Notes: generated by a model not told the origin, from the letters alone. A DNA stretch of 64,000 bases from Mycobacterium sp. (GCA_025965895.1 JAOPWC010000153.1:1-64000), one strand, 5' to 3'; numbered from the stretch's first letter, positions 34,983 to 45,923 are shown. Program-made: numbers and translations.

Positions 34983-35078
34983 CGCCACAGTCTGTTCTTC
35001 GCGCGAGCGCTCATCGCCACAGTCTGTTCTTCGCGCGAGCGCTCATCACCACAGTCTGTTCTTCGCGCGAGCGCTCAT
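34979..35078 (-). repeat. Tandem 32-bp mini-ORF array B (3 units)
   Basis: Three 32-bp units between the molybdopterin gene and the reductase gene. On the minus strand each begins ATGAGCGCTCGCGCGAAGAA, then CAGACTGTGG. Unit 1 (35078-35046) encodes MSARAKNRLW then TGA. Units 2 (35046-35011) and 3 (35014-34979) encode MSARAKNRLWR then TGA. Every join is an overlapping stop/start: TGATG from the upstream gene, TGATG into unit 2, ATGA into unit 3, ATGA into the reductase. The whole gap is therefore one chain of touching reading frames. Related to array A at 14926-15026. Confidence 0.87.
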
Positions 35079-35677
35079 CACGAATCCCCGTAGCGCTGCT
35101 CTTTCCACGGGTCGCCGTAGGTGTGGTAGCCGTTCTGCTCCCAGAACCCGGGATCGTCGTCGCTGTGCATCACGATCCCGCGCACCCACTTGGCGCTCTT
35201 CCAGAAGTACAGATGCGGCAGCAGGAGGCGGGCCGGGCCGCCGTGCTCCGGAACCAACGGTTCACCGTCGAATTCGAACGCGATCCACGCCTGGCCGTCG
35301 AGCAGGTCGGCCAGCGGGACATTGGTCGTGTAGCCACCGTACGAGTGGATCATCGCGTAGTCGTAGCTGGTCTCAACCTCGGCGAACAGCGTGTCCAGGG
35401 CCACGCCGCGCCACGTCGTGCCCAGCTTCGACCACCGGGTGACGCAGTGGATGTCGGTGTGAACGTCCTCAACGGGCAGCGCCATCATCGCGTCCCAACT
35501 CCACTCGTGGCGGGTGCCCGTCTCGTCGCGGATCACGAACTGCCACTCGACCCGGTCGATCTCGGGGGTGGGGCCGGCTGAGAGCACCGGGAAATCAGTG
35601 GTCAGGTACTGACCGGGCGGCAGGTCGGGGTTCGAGCCGCGCCGCCGGGAACCGAATCCGCGCGAAATGACAGCCAT
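35078..35677 (-). CDS. Sulfite oxidase-like molybdopterin-binding protein
   Basis: A 199-residue protein of the oxidoreductase molybdopterin-binding family (sulfite oxidase/MsrP fold). The molybdenum-ligand cysteine is in DIHCVTRWSKLGTTWRGV (Cys78). Other motifs are YDYAMIHSYGGYTTNVPLADL and PEHGGPARLLLPHLYFWKSAKWVRGI. There is no Tat signal, so it should be cytoplasmic, unlike MsrP. The substrate is unknown. ATG at 35677 with a GTG immediately before. The stop overlaps the first mini-ORF of the array leading to the flavin reductase. Confidence 0.88.
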   Translation of the reverse strand: MAVISRGFGSRRRGSNPDLPPGQYLTTDFPVLSAGPTPEIDRVEWQFVIRDETGTRHEWSWDAMMALPVEDVHTDIHCVTRWSKLGTTWRGVALDTLFAEVETSYDYAMIHSYGGYTTNVPLADLLDGQAWIAFEFDGEPLVPEHGGPARLLLPHLYFWKSAKWVRGIVMHSDDDPGFWEQNGYHTYGDPWKEQRYGDS

Positions 35678-35724
35678 CACCGCTAATCATGCGTCGAGAT
35701 CGCCGGGACCGCAGGCGAGACGAT

Positions 35725-36846
35725 CTAGACGACGTCGTCGCTGCTGCGCGGGAAGCCGCCGCCCTGCGGGAACAGCGGGAACACCACATCGTCGAGCTTC
35801 TCGGCGTCGCCGAAGGTCTTGTTCACGGTGGCGCCCCACACGTTGCCGTCCGGCGCTACCTCCAGCGCCCACGCGTGACCGTGCTGATCTTGGCGGACCA
35901 CCTCCGGCTGCCCCGTGACCGCCCCTGTGCCGGGTGCCATCCGCACCGCGACGGTCTGCTTGGTGTTGACCAGGTTGACCAGCACTGTCCCGTCCAGCGC
36001 TGCGCAGCCCGCCACGCCCGGCCGGTCCGGCCATGTCCACACCGTCGACTGTTTGGAGTCGGGCGCGATGCGCTGCAGCCGGTCCGCGGTCGGCGTGCGG
36101 TCGGTGATGTACAGCGAGCCGTCGGCGGGGTCGGTGCACAACCCGCCGGCGGAGCCCATGCCGCTCATGGCGGTGGTCACGGGTGCCTGGTTGACGGTCG
36201 TGGGCTGCTCGATGCGGATCAGCTTGCCGGCCAGGGATGCGGGGTCCGCCGCCAGCGCCGGGTTGCCGGCGTCGCCGGTGAGCACATCCAGCGTGGTAGG
36301 GCTGGTGAACATCAGTGCGCCGGTGTTGCCGGTGGCGCCCTTGGGAATGCCGGTCAGGATGTCTTTGGGAATGTCGCCGTCGGCGATGCGGATCACCCGG
36401 TTGTCGGTGGGCGTGCTGAGGTAGGCATACATCAGTCGGTCCTGCGAGTACGTCGGCGACAAGACGATGTCCATCAGCCCGCCGCCGCCGGACGGGTCGA
36501 CCGGGATCACCATCTTGACCTTGGGTTCGGCGCTGACCGACACCTGCTGGACTGCGCCGGTGGTGCGCTCGGCGACCAGCGCCGACTTACTGTCGGGGCC
36601 CATGATCAGGCCGCTGGTGGCCTCCAGGCAACCCTGCATGACGCCGGGGGCGGGGCACTGCTTCGGGAACGGTTTGGGAGGCAGCGGCGGCGGTGGCGGC
36701 GGCGTCGACGACGGGGCCTGCTTGAGGTGTGGCGCCGTGGTAAACGGGGCCGACTGTGCGTCGTTGAACCGGGCGCATCCGGTGACCAGCAACCCCATGG
36801 CGGCCAGCGCCACAAGAGCACCCCTGACCGGCCCGCGCACCCGCAT
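35725..36846 (-). CDS. lppZ: LppZ-like lipoprotein, sugar-dehydrogenase-type beta-propeller
   Basis: A 373-residue lipoprotein: signal MRVRGPVRGALVALAAMG and lipobox LLVTGC near residue 24, followed by a proline-rich linker (SSTPPPPPPLPPKP). The body matches the glucose/sorbosone dehydrogenase propeller (GGGGLMDIVLSPTYSQDRLMYAYLS, GTVLVNLVNT). It may bind a sugar or act as a PQQ-type dehydrogenase; this is not demonstrated. A TAACCT -10 box ends 7 nt before the ATG. Same family and position as M. tuberculosis lppZ (Rv3006). The 148-nt gap to the divergent DoxX gene holds both promoters. Confidence 0.87.
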   Translation of the reverse strand: MRVRGPVRGALVALAAMGLLVTGCARFNDAQSAPFTTAPHLKQAPSSTPPPPPPLPPKPFPKQCPAPGVMQGCLEATSGLIMGPDSKSALVAERTTGAVQQVSVSAEPKVKMVIPVDPSGGGGLMDIVLSPTYSQDRLMYAYLSTPTDNRVIRIADGDIPKDILTGIPKGATGNTGALMFTSPTTLDVLTGDAGNPALAADPASLAGKLIRIEQPTTVNQAPVTTAMSGMGSAGGLCTDPADGSLYITDRTPTADRLQRIAPDSKQSTVWTWPDRPGVAGCAALDGTVLVNLVNTKQTVAVRMAPGTGAVTGQPEVVRQDQHGHAWALEVAPDGNVWGATVNKTFGDAEKLDDVVFPLFPQGGGFPRSSDDVV

Positions 36847-36994
36847 GCCCGCCAGGTTACGGATAGTTCCTCGGCGCCCGCCACGTCGCCTCTCCGGCGA
36901 GCCTGCTACCGGGCGGATACCGAGCAGGTAAAGGTGAGGTGACGGCCCGGCTTAAATCCGTGATTCGGGTCTAGGTTGCACTTACGCTGGCACG

Positions 36995-37807
36995 GTGACC
37001 AGTCATCCCCATGACCCCAGCGCCTGGCAACGGCCCAGTTCGGCAAGCCTGGTCGACCCCGAAGACGACATGCCCTCGGCGACCTACGGTGGCGATTTCG
37101 AGACGACGACGATCCCACATTACAACTCCGGCACGCCGGCACCGGGCGGGCGCGGGCTGGGGTTGTTGAGCGGCCCTGAGCCGCTGCCGTATGTCCAGCC
37201 GGGATCCGCGGAGCACGGTGCACACGCACCGGCCGACCTCATCGGTGACGAGTTCGTCGACGACCGGGTGCGGGCGGCCGGTCGCCGCGGCACCCAGCAC
37301 CTGGGTCTGCTGCTGCTCCGCGTCGGCGTCGGCACGATCCTTGTCGCGCACGGCCTGCAGAAGGCGTTCGGCTGGTGGGGCGGGCAGGGGCTGGCCGGGT
37401 TCAGGAATTCGCTGTCGGACATGGGCTACCAGCACGCCGACGTGCTGACCTACCTGGCCGCCGGCACGCAGATCGCTGCCGGGCTGCTGCTGGTGCTGGG
37501 GCTGTTCACTCCGGTCGCCGCCGCCGCGGCGCTGGCCTACCTGCTGAACGGGGTGCTGGCCAACCTGGCGGCCCAACATCAGGCGGGCTACTTCGCGTTC
37601 TTTGTGCCCGACGGCAACCAGTTCCAGGTGTTGATGATCACGGCACTGGCCGCGATCATCCTGGTCGGACCCGGCCGGTACGGCTTCGACGCCGGCCGGG
37701 GCTGGGCTCGTCGGCCGTTCATCGGCTCGTTCGCGGCGCTGCTGCTGGGCATCGGCGGCGGCATCGCGATCTGGGTGCTGTTGAACGGCCATAACCCGCT
37801 CGGCTGA
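36995..37807 (+). CDS. DoxX family membrane protein (Rv3005c-like)
   Basis: A 270-residue protein. The first 85 residues are hydrophilic and Pro/Gly-rich. A DoxX domain follows with four hydrophobic helices (LGLLLLRVGVGTILVAHGLQKAFGWWGG, LTYLAAGTQIAAGLLLVLGLF, AAALAYLLNGVLANL, and a C-terminal helix). In M. tuberculosis the relative Rv3005c has been linked to an oxidative-stress membrane complex with SodA and SseA. GTG is 6 nt after a TACGCT -10 box (36983-36988), so probably leaderless. Confidence 0.88.
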   Translation: MTSHPHDPSAWQRPSSASLVDPEDDMPSATYGGDFETTTIPHYNSGTPAPGGRGLGLLSGPEPLPYVQPGSAEHGAHAPADLIGDEFVDDRVRAAGRRGTQHLGLLLLRVGVGTILVAHGLQKAFGWWGGQGLAGFRNSLSDMGYQHADVLTYLAAGTQIAAGLLLVLGLFTPVAAAAALAYLLNGVLANLAAQHQAGYFAFFVPDGNQFQVLMITALAAIILVGPGRYGFDAGRGWARRPFIGSFAALLLGIGGGIAIWVLLNGHNPLG

Positions 37808-37815
37808 AATTCACG

Positions 37816-38211
37816 TCAGCGCAGGTAGGGGTTGGGCACGCGGCCGCCGCTGACCTCGGCCAGTTGCGGCAACGTCGCGAACGTGACTGCGGGCAACCGC
37901 AACTCGTCGCCGCCTTTCAGCTGCGCCCTGGCCCACGAGCCCTTCGAAAACCGCAGCCCCTCGATATCGCCCCAGTCGACGGCGCGACTGCTCAGCAGCG
38001 TGCGGACGGTCACCATGTGCGGGTCGGCCACCGTCCGCAGCCGTACGATCAACGCGGCCAGCAGCACCGGGATCGCCAACAGCGGCGCGGTCACCGGCCA
38101 GGTGAGCACCGGCACAAGCAGCCCCAGCGTGAAAAAGCCGACTGCAAAGTGCGCCATCGGTGAAATCTTGATCACTACCGGGGCCGGCGCGGTCTTGGGG
38201 TCGGTGGCCAT
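37816..38211 (-). CDS. cfp6: PH-domain membrane protein (Cfp6-like)
   Basis: A 131-residue protein with two close hydrophobic helices (MAHFAVGFFTLGLLVPVLTWPVTAPLLAIPVLLAALIV) and a bacterial PH-like domain (VRTLLSSRAVDWGDIEGLRFSKGSWARAQLKGGDELRLPAV). It corresponds to the low-molecular-weight antigen 6 of M. tuberculosis (Rv3004). Role unknown. Convergent with doxX and divergent from the ilv operon leader. Confidence 0.88.
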   Translation of the reverse strand: MATDPKTAPAPVVIKISPMAHFAVGFFTLGLLVPVLTWPVTAPLLAIPVLLAALIVRLRTVADPHMVTVRTLLSSRAVDWGDIEGLRFSKGSWARAQLKGGDELRLPAVTFATLPQLAEVSGGRVPNPYLR

Positions 38212-38237
38212 ACGAGCATCATTCCACCGTCACGAAT

Positions 38238-38267
38238 TTGACCTTTGACCAGTGCGGGGACTACCGT
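38238..38267 (+). promoter_or_regulatory. Promoter of ilvBNC leader
   Basis: TTGACC (38238-38243), an 18-nt spacer, and TACCGT (38262-38267) form a good -35/-10 pair. The GTG of the leader peptide begins 8 nt after the -10, so transcription should begin at or very near that GTG. A second TTGACC at 38245 is spaced too closely (11 nt). Confidence 0.65.
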
Positions 38268-38275
38268 CGGGTGCT

Positions 38276-38326
38276 GTGCAGGCAAGCGGATTGCTCGTAG
38301 TAATTGGTCGGCGCGTTGATGTGTAG
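38276..38326 (+). CDS. ilvBNC leader peptide (attenuator)
   Basis: A 16-codon ORF, GTG start, encoding MQASGLLVVIGRRVDV then TAG. It has seven branched-chain residues, including five in a row (Leu-Leu-Val-Val-Ile). It lies 125 nt before ilvB and 50-60 nt before a T-rich terminator. This is the design of a translational attenuator: ribosome stalling at the Leu/Val/Ile codons when charged tRNAs are scarce would favour the antiterminator. Attenuation of ilvBNC is established in Corynebacterium. Confidence 0.75.
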   Translation: MQASGLLVVIGRRVDV

Positions 38327-38364
38327 TCCGGCCTAGCCAGCAACCATCGACGCGCAACCCTCGT

Positions 38365-38393
38365 GCAGCAGCAGAAGCTGCCGGGGGTTTTTT
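38365..38393 (+). terminator. ilv attenuator terminator
   Basis: GCAGC (38365-38369) pairs with GCTGC (38377-38381), followed by CGGGGG and six T (38388-38393), the only such T run seen near an operon start here. An upstream CCGGC (38328-38332), right after the leader stop, can pair with GCCGG (38380-38384) and would break the terminator stem, acting as antiterminator. Confidence 0.65.
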
Positions 38394-38450
38394 GTTGTCA
38401 CAAGTACCACGAACGAATCACGACGACCACCACGAGACAAAGAGGACACC

Positions 38451-40279
38451 GTGAGCGCACCCGCAACGCGACCACAGGACTGGGCCGCCCCCGCACCGCC
38501 CCCCAAGGGGTCGGACCAGGAGAAAAGAGTTGCGCCGCAACAAATTACCGGCGCTCAGGCCGTGATCAGGTCACTCGAGGAGCTCGACGTCGAGGTGATC
38601 TTCGGCATCCCCGGCGGCGCGGTGCTTCCGGTTTACGATCCGCTGTTCGACTCGCAGAAGCTGCGTCACGTGCTGGTCCGCCACGAGCAGGGCGCCGGCC
38701 ACGCCGCCAGCGGGTACGCCCACGCGACCGGGCGCGTCGGCGTGTGCATGGCCACCTCCGGGCCCGGCGCGACCAACCTGGTGACGCCGCTCGCCGACGC
38801 GCAGATGGACTCGGTTCCGGTGGTCGCCATCACCGGTCAGGTCGGCCGGTCGCTGATCGGCACCGATGCGTTCCAGGAAGCCGACATCTCCGGCATCACG
38901 ATGCCGATCACCAAGCACAACTTCTTGGTGCGGCGCGGCGACGACATCGCGCAGGTGATCGCCGAGGCATTCCACATCGCCTCGTCGGGCCGCCCCGGCG
39001 CGGTGCTGGTGGACATCCCCAAGGATGTGCTGCAGGGCACCTGCACGTTCAGCTGGCCGCCGCGCCTCGAGCTGGCCGGCTACAAGCCGACCACGAAGCC
39101 GCACGCCAAGCAGATTCGGGCGGCGGCCAAGCTGATCTCCGATGCCCGCAAGCCGGTGCTGTATGTCGGCGGCGGTGTGATCCGGGGCGACGCGAGCGCG
39201 CAGCTGCTGGATCTGGCCGAGCTGACCGGCATCCCCGTCGTCACCACGCTGATGGCGCGCGGCGCGTTCCCCGACAGCCACCCGCAGAACCTCGGGATGC
39301 CCGGCATGCACGGCACGGTCTCGGCGGTGGCCGCGCTGCAGCGCAGCGACCTGCTCATCGCGCTGGGCGCACGCTTCGACGACCGGGTGACCGGCAGGCT
39401 GGATTCCTTCGCCCCCGAGGCCAAGGTGATCCACGCCGACATCGATCCCGCCGAGATCGGCAAGAACCGCAACGCCGACGTCCCGATCGTGGGCGACGTG
39501 AAAGCCGTCATCGACGATCTGATCGAGGCGCTGCGCAAGACCGGCAACGCCGGCGCCGACCTCGCCGCCTGGTGGCAGTACCTGCGCAGCGTGCAGAACA
39601 CCTATCCGCTGAGCTACGGCCCGCAAAGCGACGGCAGCCTGTCCCCGGAGTACGTGATCGAGACGATAGGCAAGATCGCCGGACCCGACGCGGTGTACGT
39701 CGCCGGTGTCGGTCAGCACCAGATGTGGGCGGCTCAGTTCGTCTCGTACGAGAACCCGCGCACCTGGATCAATTCCGGTGGCCTGGGCACGATGGGCTTC
39801 GCGATCCCCGCTGCGATGGGCGCGAAGCTGGCCCGACCGGATGCCGAGGTGTGGGCCATCGACGGCGACGGCTGTTTCCAGATGACCAACCAGGAGTTGG
39901 CCACCTGCGCGATCGAGGGCGTGCCGATCAAGGTCGCCATCATCAACAACGGAAACCTCGGCATGGTCAGGCAGTGGCAGACGCTGTTCTACCAGTCGCG
40001 GTACTCGCAGACCGACCTGGCCACCCATTCGCACCGTATCCCCGATTTCGTGAAGCTGGCCGAGGCGCTGGGTTGCGTCGGATTACGTTGCGAGCGTGAG
40101 GAAGACGTTGTGGATGTGATCAACCGGGCACGGGCGATCAACGACCGACCGGTGGTCATCGACTTCATCGTCGGCGCCGACGCGCAGGTGTGGCCGATGG
40201 TCGCGGCGGGCACCGGCAACGACGAGATCCAGGCCGCCCGCGGCATCCGTCCGCTCTTCGACGACGAGGATCTGGTCTA

Positions 40280-40280
<1 letters not shown>
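38451..40280 (+). CDS. ilvB: Acetolactate synthase large (catalytic) subunit
   Basis: TPP- and FAD-dependent enzyme of 609 residues that makes 2-acetolactate or 2-aceto-2-hydroxybutyrate, the first common step to valine, leucine and isoleucine. N-terminal [17 protein letters not shown], the catalytic Glu in [34 protein letters not shown], and the TPP-binding motif [36 protein letters not shown] start with GAGGACACC upstream. First structural gene after the attenuator. Its stop TAG overlaps the ilvN GTG by one base. Confidence 0.97.
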
Positions 40281-41835
<1,555 letters not shown>

Positions 41836-41865
41836 GCCGCACCAGTCGGTAAGGCGCGGCGGGCG

Positions 41866-43317
41866 TCAGGGACCCAGACTCGGCAACCGGTCCAGGCCGA
41901 ACTCGCGGCGCAACAGCGTTCGCGCTGCGTAGTAACCGGCCATGCCGTGCACGCCGGCGCCGGGCGGCGTGGCCGACGAGCACAGGTAGACGCCGCGAAG
42001 TGGTGTGGCCCAAGGGTTGAGTCGTGGTGTGGGGCCGGTGAGCGCACGCCACGCATCGGCGCCCCCGACCGCGATGTCACCGCCGACGTAGTTCGCGTTG
42101 TGCTCCGCCATCTGCGCCGCCGGCACGCCGCGGGTCGCCACGACGATGTCGCGAAAGCCCGGGGCGAACCGTTCCACCGTCGCGGTCACCGCCTCGGCCT
42201 GATCGATCGGGGAACCGGACGGTACGTGCGCATAGCTCCACATCGGCCGCAGGCCGGCGCGGTCCACCCGGCCCGGGTCAGCGACATGCGGGAGCGCCGC
42301 CAGCACCATCGGCCGTTCGGCGTGCCGCCCGGCCGCCACGGCCGCCTCCGCGGCGGCCATCTCGGCGCGGGTGCCGCCCAGGTGAAACGTCACCGCGTCG
42401 GCCAAGCGCGAGTCCTTCCACGGCACGTCGGCGGACAGCACGAAGTCAACTTTCGCCACGCCCGGACCGAATCGATAGTGCCGTAACCGGTTTGCGTAAC
42501 CCGTCGGCAATGCCTCGCCGTAGATGGACAGCAGCGCAGTCGGCGCGGTGTCGAACAATACGACGCCGTCAACGGGGTCGACGACGTCCACGCCGCTGTG
42601 CAGTTCGCCACCATGCGCGCGCAGGTCGGCGATCAGCGCGTCGGCGATCACCTGGCTGCCGCCGACCGGTATCGGCCAGCCCACCGTGTGCGCCAAGGTC
42701 GCCAGCAGCATTCCCGCACCCGCCGACGTCAGCGACGGCAGACGCGAAATTGTATGCGCGGCAACGCCGGTGAACAGCGCCTCGGCGTCGTCCCCGGTGA
42801 GCGACACGTTCCACGCCGACGTGCCCTGCCCGACCATCCGCAGGCCCAGCCGCACCAGCGTCAGCAGATCGGTGGGCAGCGAGCGCTTGTCGCCGAGCAG
42901 GAAGCCGATGACGGTGTTGTCGTGGGAGACCAGTGGGCCCAGCAGCCGCCGCCAGGACGTGCCGTCCTCGAGGCCCTCACATGTGCGGTCCAGATCCCGG
43001 TACGCGATCGCCGCCGGACGACCGTCCAAAGGGTTGGCGTAGGAGATGTGCGGCACCACCAACTCCACACCGCGGGCCGCCAGATCGAACTCCGCGAACA
43101 ACGGTGACGCCAGCGCCAGCGGATGAACGGCCGAACACACGTCGTGCCTGACGCCGGGGTGGCCGGGGTCCGCGGTGGTGCGTGATCCGCCTCCGAAGGT
43201 CGGTTCCGCCTCGAAGACCCGCACCGACAGGCCTGCCCTGGCGCACACCATGGCGGCCGCCAGCCCGTTGGGACCGCTGCCGACCACGGTGACGTCCACC
43301 CGCTCAGTCAACCGCAT
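41866..43317 (-). CDS. FAD-dependent oxidoreductase, phytoene-desaturase-like
   Basis: A 483-residue flavoprotein. The N-terminal dinucleotide fold VTVVGSGPNGLAAAMVCARAGLSVRVFEAEPTFGGGSRT is the FAD site of the phytoene desaturase/amine oxidase group. The C-terminal FAD motif is GVYLCSSATPPGAGVHGMAGYYAARTLL. Substrate not known. ATG at 43317 was chosen for the conserved N-terminus and because it is only 12 nt from the divergent serA start; the same frame stays open to 44166 across serA, which is an artefact. Confidence 0.87.
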   Translation of the reverse strand: MRLTERVDVTVVGSGPNGLAAAMVCARAGLSVRVFEAEPTFGGGSRTTADPGHPGVRHDVCSAVHPLALASPLFAEFDLAARGVELVVPHISYANPLDGRPAAIAYRDLDRTCEGLEDGTSWRRLLGPLVSHDNTVIGFLLGDKRSLPTDLLTLVRLGLRMVGQGTSAWNVSLTGDDAEALFTGVAAHTISRLPSLTSAGAGMLLATLAHTVGWPIPVGGSQVIADALIADLRAHGGELHSGVDVVDPVDGVVLFDTAPTALLSIYGEALPTGYANRLRHYRFGPGVAKVDFVLSADVPWKDSRLADAVTFHLGGTRAEMAAAEAAVAAGRHAERPMVLAALPHVADPGRVDRAGLRPMWSYAHVPSGSPIDQAEAVTATVERFAPGFRDIVVATRGVPAAQMAEHNANYVGGDIAVGGADAWRALTGPTPRLNPWATPLRGVYLCSSATPPGAGVHGMAGYYAARTLLRREFGLDRLPSLGP

Positions 43318-43329
43318 TAGGCTGGCCGG

Positions 43330-44916
43330 GTGAGCCTGCCCGTTGTGTTGATCGCAGATAAACTCGCCGAATCCACCGTCCAAGCCCTTGGCGACCAGGT
43401 TGAGGTCCGGTGGGTGGACGGTCCGAACCGGGAAAAGCTTCTGGCCGCGGTGCCCGAGGCCGACGCGCTGCTGGTTCGCTCGGCTACCTCCGTCGACGCC
43501 GAGGTGCTCGCCGCCGCACCCAGGCTCAAGATCGTCGCGCGCGCCGGGGTCGGCCTGGACAACGTCGACGTCGATGCCGCCACGGCCCGCGGGGTGCTGG
43601 TTGTCAACGCGCCGACATCGAACATCCACAGCGCGGCCGAGCACGCCGTCGCGCTGTTGTTGTCGGCCGCGAGGGAGATTCCGGCAGCCGACGCGTCGCT
43701 GCGCGAGCACACCTGGAAACGGTCGTCGTTCAGCGGCACCGAGATCTTCGGCAAGACCGTGGGTGTGGTCGGCCTCGGTCGCATCGGCCAGCTGGTGGCC
43801 GCGCGCCTCGCCTCGTTCGGCACCCGCGTCGTCGCCTACGACCCGTATGTCGCGCCGGCCCGCGCCGCCCAGCTCGGCATCGAGTTGCTCGCCCTCGACG
43901 AGCTGCTGACCCGGTCGGATTTCATCTCGGTGCACCTGCCGAAGACCCCGGAGACCGCGGGCCTGATCGGCAAGGAGGCGCTGGCCAAGGCCAAGCCCGG
44001 CGTGATCATCGTCAACGCCGCCCGCGGCGGCCTGGTCGACGAGGACGCGCTGGCCGAGGCCGTGCGCAGCGGCCACGTGCGCGCCGCGGGCATCGATGTG
44101 TTCGCCAAGGAGCCGGCCACCGACAGCTCGCTGTTCGACCTGCCCCAGGTCGTCGTCACCCCGCACCTCGGCGCGTCGACGGCCGAGGCGCAGGACCGTG
44201 CGGGCACCGACGTCGCAGCCAGCGTGAAACTGGCTCTCGCCGGCGAGTTCGTGCCCGATGCGGTCAACGTCGGCGGCGGGGTGGTCGGCGAAGAGGTCGC
44301 GCCGTGGCTGGATCTGGTGCGCAAGCTCGGTGTGCTGGTGGGTGCGCTGTCCGCCGAGCTGCCGACATCGCTGTCAGTGCAGGTTCGCGGTGAGCTGGCG
44401 TCCGAAGACGTTGGTGTGTTGCGGCTTTCAGCGTTGCGCGGGCTGTTCTCAGCGGTGATCGAGGACCAGGTGACGTTCGTCAACGCCCCGGCGCTGGCCG
44501 CCGAGCGCGGCGTCGAGGCGAGCATCAGCACCGCTCCGGAGAGTCCGAATCACCGCAGCGTCGTCGATGTACGGGCGGTCGGCTCCGACGGCTCGGTGCT
44601 CAATGTGGCAGGCACGCTTTCCGGCCCACAGCTGGTGCAGAAAATCGTCCAGATCAACGGGCGCAACTTCGACCTGCGCGCCGAGGGCATCAACCTGATC
44701 ATCAACTACGTCGACCAGCCGGGGGCGCTGGGCAAGATCGGCACGGTGCTGGGCGCCGCGGACGTGAACATCCACGCCGCGCAGCTCAGCGAGGATGCGG
44801 AGGGCCCGGGCGCGACGATCCTGCTGCGGCTGGACCGGCGGCCGGCGGACGCCCTGCTGGCCGAGATCGGCCCGGCAGTCGGCGCGGCGCTGCTCGAAGT
44901 CGTGGACCTGACGTGA
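43330..44916 (+). CDS. serA: D-3-phosphoglycerate dehydrogenase
   Basis: First enzyme of serine synthesis, 528 residues. Substrate domain [17 protein letters not shown] fold [19 protein letters not shown], and catalytic Arg/Glu/His in [23 protein letters not shown] and PHLGAST. Then an intervening domain and a C-terminal ACT domain ([34 protein letters not shown]) that binds serine: the long type I form of actinobacteria. GTG start 6 nt after a TAGGCT -10 box (43318-43323). Coupled to leuB (GTGA). Confidence 0.96.
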   Translation: MSLPVVLIADKLAESTVQALGDQVEVRWVDGPNREKLLAAVPEADALLVRSATSVDAEVLAAAPRLKIVARAGVGLDNVDVDAATARGVLVVNAPTSNIHSAAEHAVALLLSAAREIPAADASLREHTWKRSSFSGTEIFGKTVGVVGLGRIGQLVAARLASFGTRVVAYDPYVAPARAAQLGIELLALDELLTRSDFISVHLPKTPETAGLIGKEALAKAKPGVIIVNAARGGLVDEDALAEAVRSGHVRAAGIDVFAKEPATDSSLFDLPQVVVTPHLGASTAEAQDRAGTDVAASVKLALAGEFVPDAVNVGGGVVGEEVAPWLDLVRKLGVLVGALSAELPTSLSVQVRGELASEDVGVLRLSALRGLFSAVIEDQVTFVNAPALAAERGVEASISTAPESPNHRSVVDVRAVGSDGSVLNVAGTLSGPQLVQKIVQINGRNFDLRAEGINLIINYVDQPGALGKIGTVLGAADVNIHAAQLSEDAEGPGATILLRLDRRPADALLAEIGPAVGAALLEVVDLT

Positions 44917-45923
44917 GACTGGCGATCATCGCCGGCGACGGTATCGGCCCGGAGGTCGTCAACGAGGCGGTGAAGGTGCTCGACGCCGTGCTGCCCAATG
45001 TCAACAAGACCAGCTACGACCTGGGTGCACGTCGGTACAACGCCACCGGCGAGGTTCTGCCCGACTCGGTGCTCGAGGAACTACGCGAGCACGACGCGAT
45101 CCTTCTCGGCGCGATCGGCGACCCATCGGTGCCCAGCGGCGTGCTGGAGCGGGGTCTGCTGCTCAAGGCGCGGTTCGCGCTGGACCACCACATCAACCTA
45201 AGGCCGTCCCGGCTGTTTCCGGGTGTGGCCAGCCCGCTGGCCGACGCCGGCGACATCGACTTCGTCGTCGTCCGTGAGGGCACCGAAGGCCCGTACACCG
45301 GCACCGGCGGCGCGATCCGCGTCGGCACTCCGCACGAGATCGCGACCGAGGTCAGCGTCAACACCGCCTACGGGGTGCGGCGGGTGGTGCAGGACGCGTT
45401 CCAGCGGGCGCTGCAGCGACGCAGGCACCTGACGCTCGTGCACAAGAACAACGTGTTGACGTATGCCGGGGGGCTCTGGTGGCGGACGGTGCAGGAGGTC
45501 GGGCACGAGTACCCCGAGGTCGAGGTCGCCTACCAGCACGTCGACGCGGCCACCATCCACATGGTGACCGACCCGGGCCGGTTCGACGTCATTGTCACCG
45601 ACAACCTGTTCGGCGACATCATCACCGACCTGGCGGCCGCGGTGTGCGGCGGTATCGGGCTGGCCGCCAGCGGCAACATCGACGCCACCCGGGTGAACCC
45701 GTCGATGTTCGAGCCGGTGCACGGCAGCGCGCCCGACATCGCGGGCAAGGGCATCGCCGACCCGACCGCCGCGATCATGTCGGTGGCGCTGCTGCTGTCG
45801 CACCTGGGGGAGGAGGACGCCGCCGCACGGGTGGACAAGGCTGTCGAGGCTCATCTGGCCACCCGCGCAGACGCGCAGTTCTCGACGAGCGAGGTCGGCG
45901 ACCGGATCGCGTCGCGCGTCTAA
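44913..45923 (+). CDS. leuB: 3-isopropylmalate dehydrogenase
   Basis: 336-residue NAD-dependent enzyme of leucine synthesis. N-terminal [26 protein letters not shown], substrate-binding [18 protein letters not shown], and the signature [34 protein letters not shown] start overlaps serA stop. The 58-nt gap to the convergent monooxygenase gene shows only a short palindrome CAACCCGGGTTG. Confidence 0.96.
   Translation: MRLAIIAGDGIGPEVVNEAVKVLDAVLPNVNKTSYDLGARRYNATGEVLPDSVLEELREHDAILLGAIGDPSVPSGVLERGLLLKARFALDHHINLRPSRLFPGVASPLADAGDIDFVVVREGTEGPYTGTGGAIRVGTPHEIATEVSVNTAYGVRRVVQDAFQRALQRRRHLTLVHKNNVLTYAGGLWWRTVQEVGHEYPEVEVAYQHVDAATIHMVTDPGRFDVIVTDNLFGDIITDLAAAVCGGIGLAASGNIDATRVNPSMFEPVHGSAPDIAGKGIADPTAAIMSVALLLSHLGEEDAAARVDKAVEAHLATRADAQFSTSEVGDRIASRV

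Noticed and set aside
43318-44166. N-terminal extension of the FAD oxidoreductase frame across serA
   Set aside because: The conserved dinucleotide motif starts right after the ATG at 43317; the upstream part is antisense to serA.
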